The notes under the pieces are model-generated. The model saw only the letters and a program-made list of their open reading frames with translations, did no database searches and was not told the origin of the DNA. Made by a program: the position numbers and the translations under genes. A DNA stretch of 5,415 nucleotides from Oscillospiraceae bacterium (GTDB lineage Bacteria; Bacillota_A; Clostridia; Oscillospirales; Oscillospiraceae), in NCBI GenBank assembly GCA_017939025.1, contig JAGBAI010000159.1, forward strand, positions 1 to 5,415, read 5' to 3'. Shown in pieces: positions 1-5,415 of the stretch (its first letter is position 1; each line of letters starts with the position of its first letter).

Positions 1-453
1 ATGGTCTGGGACGATATCGAAGCCCAATGGCAGCACCATTTCGGCTGCGCTGCGGAATTCTATGACAAGAACGGGCATCTGGATGTGCCGGTGAATTACA
101 CATCTGAAGATGGCTTTCCACTGGGCAGCTGGCTGTCCCAGTTGCGTACAGCCCGCCGGGGTATTTCCAAACGAAAACTGACCGAAGAACAGATCGCGCA
201 GTTGGATGCCATTGGCATGCAATGGGGAAAACGAGGGGATCTGCTGTGGCTTCAGGGATACAGGGTGGCCGAGGCGCATTTTGCAGCTTACGGCAATCTT
301 AATGTGCCCAGCACCTACAAAACGCCTGAGGGCTTTGCCTTGGGAAAATGGATCAACCGTCAGCAGTATGCCTACAACAATCCGGGAAAAAGCAATTCTG
401 TGCTAAACCCGGAGCGTATTGCCCTGCTGGCAAAGATCGGCATTACCTTATAA
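1..453 (+). CDS. Helicase-associated (HA) domain repeat protein, probably C-terminal part only
   Basis: The 150 visible residues form two tandem copies of the helicase-associated (HA) domain. Copy 1 covers about residues 10-75 (GHLDVP at 25-30, DGFPLGSW at 37-44, IGMQW at 71-75). Copy 2 covers about 83-148 (GNLNVP at 98-103, EGFALGKW at 110-117, ending in KIGI). These are the family hallmarks: an aromatic-rich helix, G-x-L-x-VP, a DG-x-x-LG-x-W turn and a closing IG-M-x-W. HA domains are small helical modules found in arrays in bacterial proteins, often behind a superfamily II helicase, and are thought to bind nucleic acid; their function is not firmly known. The first residues, MVWDD, match the closing M-x-W of a preceding repeat, so the ATG at base 1 is probably an internal methionine and the gene starts upstream. 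No helicase motif is visible. The stop lies 18 bases before the sugar transferase with no terminator between. The domain call is secure; the role in this locus is unknown. Confidence 0.8.
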   Translation: MVWDDIEAQWQHHFGCAAEFYDKNGHLDVPVNYTSEDGFPLGSWLSQLRTARRGISKRKLTEEQIAQLDAIGMQWGKRGDLLWLQGYRVAEAHFAAYGNLNVPSTYKTPEGFALGKWINRQQYAYNNPGKSNSVLNPERIALLAKIGITL

Positions 454-459
454 AGATAC

Positions 460-463
460 GAGG
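460..463 (+). promoter_or_regulatory. Ribosome binding site of the sugar transferase
   Basis: GAGG lies 8 bases before the ATG at 472, in the 18-base gap after the HA-repeat gene. It favours this ATG over the next in-frame one at codon 10. Confidence 0.7.
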
Positions 464-471
464 AATCTGGA

Positions 472-1923
472 ATGTACAAAAAGAACGTACAGGGCTGGAT
501 GAAGCATTGGGATTTCATCCTCCTGGACATGCTGTGCATGAATATCGCATTTGCGCTGGCGTATATGACCCGCCATGGGTTTGCGTGGTCCTATCAGAAG
601 GAGGATTACGCAACGCTGTCCCTGGTGCTGACACTGGTGGACTTTGTGGTGCTGATCGTCAACGAGACCATGAAAAATGTCCTGAAGCGGGGCTATTACC
701 GGGAGCTGGCCAAGACAGTGGGCCACGTGTTCCTGGTGGAGGCGATCGTCGTTGTTTACCTGTTTGCCATAAAAGCCAGTGCGGATTACTCCCGCCTGGT
801 GCTGGGGCTGTTTGCGGCGTACTATGTGGGGATCGCCTATGCGGTGCGGCTGCTTTGGAAGAAGTATCTGCGCAGCTACCGGCGCAAGTCCATCAAATCG
901 GCGCTGTATATCCTGACCGTCCGGGAGCGGGCGGAGCAGGTGGTGAAGCGCTATCAGGGAGATGCCCTTTCCAATTATGCGGTGAAGGGGATCTGCATTC
1001 TCGACGGCGACTATACCGGAAGCGAAATCTGTGACGTGCCGGTTACCAGCGCAATGGACACGGTCCATGCCTTCCTCTGTCGGGAGTGGGTGGACGAGGT
1101 GGTACTCTCGGTGCCCAATGATTTCCGCTATCCGTCGGACCTGGTGGATAAGCTGGTGGAGATGGGCATTGTGGTGCACATCGAGATGGAGCGCTCCACC
1201 CGGCTGGAATGGCAGAAGCAGGAAGTGGAGAAGATCGCCGGTCAGCAGGTGCTGAGCGTGGGCCTGAGCATGGCAAATCCCATGCAGGTATTTCTGAAGC
1301 GGTTCATGGATATCCTCGGCGGCATCGTGGGCTGTCTCCTGACGCTGGTGCTGGCGGTGATCATCGGACCCATGATCTATAAAGAGTCTCCCGGCCCTAT
1401 TTTCTTTGCCCAAACCAGAGTGGGAAAGAACGGCAAGAGGTTCAAAATGTATAAATTCCGAAGCATGTACTTAGATGCTGAGGCCCGGAAAGCGGAACTG
1501 ATGGCCCAGAACCGGGTGGGAAGTGGACTGATGTTCAAGCTGGAATATGATCCCCGGATCATTGGCTGCGAAAGAAGGCTGGACGGAACCATTAAGAAGG
1601 GCATCGGCAACTTCATCCGGGATTATTCGATCGACGAATTCCCCCAGTTCTGGAACTGTTTGAAGGGAGATCTGTCCTTAGTGGGAACCAGGCCTCCCAC
1701 AGTGGACGAATGGGAAAAATATGAACTGCACCACCGGGCACGCCTGGCCATCAAGCCGGGCATCACGGGAATGTGGCAGGTCAGCGGAAGAAGCGCCATC
1801 ACGGATTTTGAACAGGTGGTGGAGCTGGACAAGAAATACATCAAAGAATGGAGCATGGGCCTGGACTTCCGGATCCTGATGCAGACGGTGAAGGTTGTTC
1901 TGGGAAAAAAGGGGTCTATGTAA
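472..1923 (+). CDS. Undecaprenyl-phosphate sugar-1-phosphate transferase (initiating, polytopic)
   Basis: This 483-residue membrane enzyme belongs to the bacterial sugar transferase family (WbaP/WcaJ/CpsE type). It transfers a hexose-1-phosphate from a nucleotide sugar to undecaprenyl phosphate and so starts repeat-unit synthesis. Four hydrophobic segments lie near residues 14-32, 46-64, 82-100 and 106-128. A soluble domain follows at about 140-240, then a hydrophobic hairpin at 277-303 and the catalytic domain to the end. Catalytic signatures include SPGPIFFAQTRVG (306-318), KMYKFRSM (325-332), the SIDEFPQ motif with the Asp388-Glu389 dyad that acts as nucleophile and metal ligand in the family, LKGDLSLVG (397-405) and KPGITGMWQVSGR (428-440). 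Length is normal for the polytopic form. VGTRPP in place of the common VGPRP, and the GKKGSM ending, are typical of clostridial members. The 140-240 domain lacks a clear GxGxxG motif. The sugar (glucose, galactose or an N-acetyl hexosamine) cannot be read from sequence; glucose is my guess because the next gene resembles Cps2T. Confidence 0.95.
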   Translation: MYKKNVQGWMKHWDFILLDMLCMNIAFALAYMTRHGFAWSYQKEDYATLSLVLTLVDFVVLIVNETMKNVLKRGYYRELAKTVGHVFLVEAIVVVYLFAIKASADYSRLVLGLFAAYYVGIAYAVRLLWKKYLRSYRRKSIKSALYILTVRERAEQVVKRYQGDALSNYAVKGICILDGDYTGSEICDVPVTSAMDTVHAFLCREWVDEVVLSVPNDFRYPSDLVDKLVEMGIVVHIEMERSTRLEWQKQEVEKIAGQQVLSVGLSMANPMQVFLKRFMDILGGIVGCLLTLVLAVIIGPMIYKESPGPIFFAQTRVGKNGKRFKMYKFRSMYLDAEARKAELMAQNRVGSGLMFKLEYDPRIIGCERRLDGTIKKGIGNFIRDYSIDEFPQFWNCLKGDLSLVGTRPPTVDEWEKYELHHRARLAIKPGITGMWQVSGRSAITDFEQVVELDKKYIKEWSMGLDFRILMQTVKVVLGKKGSM

Positions 1924-1928
1924 CAATT

Positions 1929-1933
1929 GAGGT
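1929..1933 (+). promoter_or_regulatory. Ribosome binding site of the GT4 rhamnosyltransferase
   Basis: GAGGT lies 6 bases before the ATG at 1940, within the 16-base gap after the sugar transferase stop. It supports that start. Confidence 0.7.
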
Positions 1934-1939
1934 AAGAAC

Positions 1940-3175
1940 ATGGATATACAGCATGTATTCCTGGTAGGAGCCAAAAGTCTTGGGGCCTATGGGGGATATG
2001 AGACATTTATCAATAAATTAACCGAATACCACCAGAATGACCGGCGGATCCAGTATCACGTGGCCTGCAAGGGAAACGGCGAAGGCTGTATGGACGAGAC
2101 AAAACTGGAAGGCGTTACCCGGATTTCGGATTCAGAGTTTGTCTATCACAACGCCCACTGCTTTAAAATCGCCATTCCCGAAAAACTGGGTCCGGCCCAG
2201 GCGATTTATTACGATGTGATGGCGCTGAAAAAGTGCTGTGAGATTATTTGCCGGGATAAAATTCAGAAACCAATCATCTATATTATGGCCTGCCGGATCG
2301 GCCCCTTTATGAAGCATTTTTATAAGAAAATTCATGCTCTAGGCGGAAAAATCTTTCTGAACCCGGATGGACATGAGTGGATGAGGGGCAAGTGGAACGC
2401 GGCTATCCGGAAATACTGGAAGATCTCTGAGCAGATGATGGTGAAGCACTGTGATCTGGTGATCTGCGATTCCATCAATATCGAGAAGTACATCCATAAT
2501 TGTTATGACGGTAAGGGCATTGGTGGCAGCGATCCCCAAACCACCTTCATCGCCTACGGTGCGGAGACCCGGAAAAGTCAGTTGGCAGACGATGACGAAA
2601 AATTCTTGACTTGGCTCAGAGAAAAGGGCCTGGAGAAGCATGAGTACTACCTTGTGGTAGGCCGGTTTGTTCCCGAAAACAATTACGAGACTATGATCCG
2701 GGAGTTTATGAGATCCGGAAGCAAAAAGAACTTTGCCATCATTACCAATGTAAACGATAAATTTCTGAGCCAGCTGGAAGAACGACTGCATTTCACGGCT
2801 GACAGCCGGATTAGATTTGTCGGTTCGGTCTATGACCAGGAGCTGCTGATGAAGATTCGAGAGAGCGCCTATGGTTATTTTCACGGTCACGAGGTTGGCG
2901 GCACCAATCCCAGCCTACTGGAAGCATTGGGCAGCACGAAGCTGAACCTGCTGCTGGATGTGGGATTCAACCGGGAGGTCGCGGAGGATGCAGCAGTTTA
3001 TTGGGGCAAGAAAGAAGGAAGTCTTGCGTCTCGGATCGAAGAGGCAGACTGCTATTCCCGGGAAACCATAGAGGAAATGGGGCGGAAGGCAAAGAAGCGG
3101 ATCCAAAGCTCTTACAGCTGGGAATACATCTGTGACAGATATGCGCAGGCCTTCCTGGGGGAAAAAGCATTATGA
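1940..3175 (+). CDS. GT4 family rhamnosyltransferase with DUF1972 N-terminus (Cps2T/WchF-like)
   Basis: This 411-residue cytoplasmic glycosyltransferase probably adds L-rhamnose from dTDP-L-rhamnose to the lipid-linked first sugar. The N-terminal half is the DUF1972-type donor/acceptor lobe: [18 protein letters not shown] at 6-23 is the usual glycine-rich start of the family, followed by GPAQAIYYD (84-92), ACRIGPF (117-123) and [12 protein letters not shown] (141-152). The C-terminal GT4 lobe carries [20 protein letters not shown] (235-254), ITNVNDKF (268-275), [11 protein letters not shown] (293-303), [16 protein letters not shown] (315-330) and [16 protein letters not shown] (340-355). From memory these blocks closely match Cps2T (WchF) of pneumococcal type 2 capsule, a beta-1,4-rhamnosyltransferase acting on glucose-PP-undecaprenol. 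The two glutamates of the nucleotide-sugar motif (318 and 328) are spaced wider than the classic E-x7-E. A glycine-rich stretch at 191-196 appears to be a small insertion. The rfbA/rfbB genes downstream fit a rhamnose donor. Family is secure; exact linkage is inferred. Confidence 0.92.
   Translation: MDIQHVFLVGAKSLGAYGGYETFINKLTEYHQNDRRIQYHVACKGNGEGCMDETKLEGVTRISDSEFVYHNAHCFKIAIPEKLGPAQAIYYDVMALKKCCEIICRDKIQKPIIYIMACRIGPFMKHFYKKIHALGGKIFLNPDGHEWMRGKWNAAIRKYWKISEQMMVKHCDLVICDSINIEKYIHNCYDGKGIGGSDPQTTFIAYGAETRKSQLADDDEKFLTWLREKGLEKHEYYLVVGRFVPENNYETMIREFMRSGSKKNFAIITNVNDKFLSQLEERLHFTADSRIRFVGSVYDQELLMKIRESAYGYFHGHEVGGTNPSLLEALGSTKLNLLLDVGFNREVAEDAAVYWGKKEGSLASRIEEADCYSRETIEEMGRKAKKRIQSSYSWEYICDRYAQAFLGEKAL
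3157..3162 (+). promoter_or_regulatory. Ribosome binding site of the GT2 gene, inside the preceding gene
   Basis: GGGGGA lies 9 bases before the ATG at 3172, inside the last codons of the GT4 gene. Together with the ATGA stop/start overlap at 3172-3175 it suggests translational coupling of the two glycosyltransferases. Confidence 0.55.
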
Positions 3176-4125
3176 CAATAGATCACAATACCGTTGCGAT
3201 CTGCATGGCGACTTACAACGGTGAAACATATATAGAAGAACAAATCGCGTCTATTCTGAAACAGACCTATACTAATTGGGTGCTCTTCATCCGGGACGAT
3301 CATTCCCGAGACGGAACGGTTGAGGCTATTCGTGGATTTATCACCCATTATCCGGACAAAATTGTTCTGATTGAAGACGGCACACTGAAAGGCGGCAGCG
3401 CGAAGCAGAATTTTGCCTCGATCCTGCAATGGGTCACGGAGCATTATGATTTTCAATACTTCATGTTTTCCGACCAGGATGATGTATGGCTGGGTGAAAA
3501 GATTGAAAAGACAATGGCAGCGATGAAGAAAAATGAGAATTCTCCTGACCAACCTCTTCTGGTTCATACAGATTTAAAAGTGGTGGATCAGGATCTACAG
3601 GTGCTGGGTGAATCCTTCTTCCAATACCGGGCTCTGAACCCGGAAGTGAAAGATCTGCGTCATCTGCTGATCCAGAACAACATTACCGGATGCACTATGC
3701 TGTGGAACAAAGCACTCAATGACCTGATTGATATTGGAGATGAGGCAGTGGCTATGCACGACTGGTGGATCACGTTGACGGCCTGTGTCTTTGGAAAAAT
3801 CGTCTGTTTGAAGGAAGCAACGGTTTTATATCGGCAGCATGGCAGCAATGTGGTGGGGGCGACGAAGGTCAATACTCTGGGCTTTATTATCAAGCGTCTT
3901 TCGGGCAGCTCACACGTGCGCGAGACACTGCAGATGTCTATCCGACAGGCAGATGCATTCAGAAATAATTATTGGGATAGATTGGAAAAGGAAACGCTTG
4001 CAATCTTATCATGTTTTTCAAATCTATATGAACACAATAAATTAATTCGATTAGTAACCGTTTTCAAGGAATCCTTTCTAAAGCAAGGAATTGTGCAGAT
4101 TATCGGCGAACTGATTTTTATATGA
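3172..4125 (+). CDS. GT2 family glycosyltransferase, probable rhamnosyltransferase (RgpB/Cps2F-like)
   Basis: This 317-residue GT-A fold glycosyltransferase probably adds the next sugar to the lipid-linked chain on the cytoplasmic face. The N-terminal nucleotide-binding part shows [14 protein letters not shown] (12-25), QTYTNW (31-36) and RDDHSRDGT (41-49). The metal-binding motif is SDQDDVW (100-106), and MHDWW (195-199) sits where the catalytic base is expected. [12 protein letters not shown] (219-230) is a hallmark of the RgpB/WbbL-like subgroup, many of which transfer rhamnose. The remaining 85 or so residues form the usual helical tail ending in ELIFI, so the protein looks complete and soluble. 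The start overlaps the previous stop by 4 bases (ATGA). Base composition is odd: mid-gene lines are about 43-45% GC, and bases 3961-4125 are only about 30% GC by hand count, against 55-58% in the flanking sugar transferase and rfbA. Rhamnose as donor is inferred from neighbours and motif likeness; another dTDP- or UDP-sugar is possible. Confidence 0.9.
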   Translation: MTIDHNTVAICMATYNGETYIEEQIASILKQTYTNWVLFIRDDHSRDGTVEAIRGFITHYPDKIVLIEDGTLKGGSAKQNFASILQWVTEHYDFQYFMFSDQDDVWLGEKIEKTMAAMKKNENSPDQPLLVHTDLKVVDQDLQVLGESFFQYRALNPEVKDLRHLLIQNNITGCTMLWNKALNDLIDIGDEAVAMHDWWITLTACVFGKIVCLKEATVLYRQHGSNVVGATKVNTLGFIIKRLSGSSHVRETLQMSIRQADAFRNNYWDRLEKETLAILSCFSNLYEHNKLIRLVTVFKESFLKQGIVQIIGELIFI

Positions 4126-4127
4126 AC

Positions 4128-4132
4128 GGAGG
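4128..4132 (+). promoter_or_regulatory. Ribosome binding site of rfbA
   Basis: A perfect GGAGG core lies 6 bases before the ATG at 4139, in the 13-base gap after the GT2 stop. It is the strongest Shine-Dalgarno site in the window and fixes the rfbA start. Confidence 0.85.
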
Positions 4133-4138
4133 AAAACT

Positions 4139-5038
4139 ATGAAAGGCATCATCTTAGCCGGCGGTTCTGGCACCCGTCTGTATCCTTTGACCAAGGTCAC
4201 GTCCAAGCAGCTTCTGCCTGTTTATGACAAGCCTATGATCTATTATCCCCTGTCTACCCTCATGCTGGCAGGTATCCGGGACATCCTGATCATCTCCACC
4301 CCCACTGATACCCCCCGGTTCCAGGATCTGCTGGGAGACGGCAGCCATTTTGGCATTCATCTGAGCTATGCCGTCCAGCCCTCTCCCGACGGACTGGCCC
4401 AGGCCTTTATCATCGGCAAGGAATTCATCGGCGACGAAGAGTGCGCCATGGTCCTGGGTGACAACATTTATTACGGCAACGGATTCTCCAAGATTCTGGC
4501 CGCTGCACGGGAAAACGCGGAGGCCGGACGGGCAACCATTTTTGGCTATTATGTTAACGACCCTGAGCGGTTCGGCATCGTGGAATTCGATCGCAATGGC
4601 AAAGTTCTGTCCGTGGAAGAAAAGCCTGCTCAGCCCAAGAGCAACTATGCCATCACGGGCCTGTATTTCTACCCCAAGGGTGTGGCACCTATGGCGGAAA
4701 ATGTCAAGCCCTCTGCCCGGGGCGAGCTGGAGATCACGACACTCAACGATATGTACTTAAAGCAGGGCAGCCTGGATGTGCAGCTGCTGGGCCGTGGCTT
4801 TGCCTGGCTGGATACGGGCACCATGGCAAGTCTGCTGGAAGCAGCGGAGTTCGTCCACATGGTGGAAAAGCGTCAGGGCATCAAGATCTCAGCACCGGAA
4901 GAAATTGCCTACCGCTTCGGCTGGATTACGACAGAGGAACTGCTGGAATCTGCAGCCCTTTACGGCAAATCTCCCTACGGCGAGCATCTGCGCAGAGTGG
5001 CAGAGGATCGTTACCTTGCGCCCCTGATCAACAAATAA
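4139..5038 (+). CDS. rfbA: Glucose-1-phosphate thymidylyltransferase (RmlA/RfbA)
   Basis: RmlA converts dTTP and glucose-1-phosphate to dTDP-glucose and pyrophosphate, the first step of dTDP-L-rhamnose synthesis. The 299-residue protein has the standard length of the short RmlA class. The nucleotide-binding signature [13 protein letters not shown] (6-18) is followed by [18 protein letters not shown] (22-39), [10 protein letters not shown] (80-89), LGDNIYYG (106-113) with the metal-binding Asp108, VEEKP (159-163), TGLYFY (173-178), [10 protein letters not shown] (195-204) and WLDTGT (223-228), all in the expected order. The C-terminal helices, including a GWITTEEL segment (261-268), are present. 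The gene lies 13 bases after the GT2 gene and 24 bases before rfbB. Its GC content is clearly higher than the end of the preceding gene. RmlA enzymes are commonly feedback-inhibited by dTDP-L-rhamnose; nothing in the sequence argues against that here. The call is near certain; the product could also feed other dTDP-sugars. Confidence 0.98.
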   Translation: MKGIILAGGSGTRLYPLTKVTSKQLLPVYDKPMIYYPLSTLMLAGIRDILIISTPTDTPRFQDLLGDGSHFGIHLSYAVQPSPDGLAQAFIIGKEFIGDEECAMVLGDNIYYGNGFSKILAAARENAEAGRATIFGYYVNDPERFGIVEFDRNGKVLSVEEKPAQPKSNYAITGLYFYPKGVAPMAENVKPSARGELEITTLNDMYLKQGSLDVQLLGRGFAWLDTGTMASLLEAAEFVHMVEKRQGIKISAPEEIAYRFGWITTEELLESAALYGKSPYGEHLRRVAEDRYLAPLINK

Positions 5039-5048
5039 AATGTAACGG

Positions 5049-5054
5049 AAAGGA
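5049..5054 (+). promoter_or_regulatory. Ribosome binding site of rfbB
   Basis: AAAGGA lies 8 bases before the ATG at 5063. The 24-base gap from rfbA holds no hairpin or promoter-like boxes, so the two genes are probably read from one transcript. Confidence 0.6.
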
Positions 5055-5062
5055 TCTTTTAT

Positions 5063-5415
5063 ATGACTATCATCGTAACCGGCGGTGCCGGATTTATTGG
5101 TTCCAATTTTGTATTTCATATGCTGGGCAAGTACCCGGATTACCGGATCATCTGCCTGGATAAGCTGACCTATGCGGGTAACCTGTCCACTCTGGCTCCT
5201 GTCATGGAAAATCCCAACTTCCGTTTCGTGAAGCTGGATATCTGCGACCGGGAGGGCGTTTACAAGCTGTTTGAAGAAGAGCATCCCGATATGGTAGTGA
5301 ACTTCGCCGCAGAATCCCATGTGGACCGTTCCATTGAGAATCCCGAGGTGTTCCTCCAGACCAACATTCTGGGTACCCAGGTGCTGATGGATGCCTGTCG
5401 GAAATACGGCATCAC
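5063..5415 (+). CDS. rfbB: dTDP-glucose 4,6-dehydratase (RmlB/RfbB), 5' part, runs off the window
   Basis: RmlB dehydrates dTDP-glucose to dTDP-4-keto-6-deoxy-glucose using bound NAD, the second step towards dTDP-L-rhamnose. The window holds 117 complete codons, about one third of the usual 330-350 residues. They form the start of an extended short-chain dehydrogenase (SDR) Rossmann fold: the glycine motif TGGAGFIGSNF (6-16), LDKLTYAGNL (32-41) characteristic of RmlB, LDICD (58-62) where Asp59 is expected to contact the adenine, NFAAESHVDRSI (80-91) and a TNILGTQVLMDAC helix (100-112). The YxxxK catalytic pair and the substrate-binding half lie beyond base 5415 and cannot be checked. The start is supported by an AAAGGA site and by the glycine motif beginning at the normal distance from the N-terminus. 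Following rfbA directly, it completes the pair that makes the common intermediate for dTDP-rhamnose and several other dTDP-deoxysugars. Confidence 0.97.
   Translation, partial: MTIIVTGGAGFIGSNFVFHMLGKYPDYRIICLDKLTYAGNLSTLAPVMENPNFRFVKLDICDREGVYKLFEEEHPDMVVNFAAESHVDRSIENPEVFLQTNILGTQVLMDACRKYGI

Noticed and set aside
1..3. ATG at base 1 as the true start of the HA-repeat gene
   Set aside because: The codons after it match the closing residues of an HA repeat, and no upstream sequence is available to show a ribosome binding site. An internal methionine is more likely, though a true start cannot be excluded.
348..1034. 228-codon open frame on the + strand overlapping the HA gene and the sugar transferase
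   Set aside because: It is out of frame with two recognisable proteins, and its translation is low in complexity (rich in Gly, Ala and Arg) and matches no family I know.
448..1413. Long open frame of 321 codons on the - strand, antisense to the sugar transferase
   Set aside because: It lies opposite a well-supported gene, its translation is rich in His, Gln and Pro with no recognisable domain, and I see no convincing start site. It is a codon-bias shadow.
2339..2890. 183-codon open frame on the - strand inside the GT4 gene
   Set aside because: Antisense shadow of a strongly conserved glycosyltransferase, with no domain signature.
4008..4040. Second promoter-like pair in the GT2 gene end (TTGCAA, then TATATG)
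   Set aside because: The spacer is about 21 bases and the -10 box is weak, so it is not supportable from sequence alone.
4091..4124. Possible promoter for rfbA in the AT-rich end of the GT2 gene (TTGTGC, then TTTATA or TATATG)
   Set aside because: The boxes match poorly and the spacing is 20 bases or more, outside the usual 16-18. AT-rich sequence yields such matches by chance.
5039..5062. Terminator or regulatory hairpin between rfbA and rfbB
   Set aside because: The 24-base gap contains no inverted repeat, and its short T run is not preceded by a stem.

Overview
The window is a compact, one-directional stretch of a surface-polysaccharide (capsule or exopolysaccharide) locus. All six coding regions are on the + strand with gaps of 24 bases or less, and one pair overlaps by 4 bases. 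The organism looks like a Gram-positive of the class Clostridia, probably a gut Oscillospiraceae or Lachnospiraceae type. I infer this from the clostridial style of the sugar transferase C-terminus (VGTRPP, then an ending in GKKGSM), the close likeness of one glycosyltransferase to a pneumococcal capsule enzyme, purine-rich Shine-Dalgarno sites before every internal gene, and moderate GC (55-60% in most lines counted by eye). The genus cannot be fixed from the window.

Layout. Bases 1-453 encode two tandem helicase-associated (HA) domain repeats, almost certainly the C-terminal end of a longer protein that starts before the window. Next come a polyprenyl-phosphate sugar-1-phosphate transferase (472-1923), a GT4/DUF1972 rhamnosyltransferase of the Cps2T/WchF type (1940-3175), a GT2 glycosyltransferase of the RgpB/Cps2F-like class (3172-4125), glucose-1-phosphate thymidylyltransferase rfbA/rmlA (4139-5038), and the first 117 codons of dTDP-glucose 4,6-dehydratase rfbB/rmlB (5063 to the window end).

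How they work together. RmlA and RmlB carry out the first two steps from glucose-1-phosphate towards dTDP-L-rhamnose. The membrane transferase loads the first sugar phosphate onto undecaprenyl phosphate. The GT4 and GT2 enzymes then probably add rhamnose, or one rhamnose and one further sugar, on the cytoplasmic face. Transferase, Cps2T-like enzyme, then GT2 is the same order as in rhamnose-containing pneumococcal capsule loci, which supports a rhamnose-containing repeat unit. Flippase, polymerase, rmlC and rmlD are not in the window and would be expected elsewhere in the locus.

I found no internal promoter, terminator, RNA gene, CRISPR, mobile element or long non-coding stretch. I saw no clear sign of a wholly new system. 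The points most worth a second look are the HA-repeat gene directly upstream of the glycan genes, the sharp drop to about 30% GC at the 3' end of the GT2 gene, and the rmlA-rmlB adjacency without rmlC between them.
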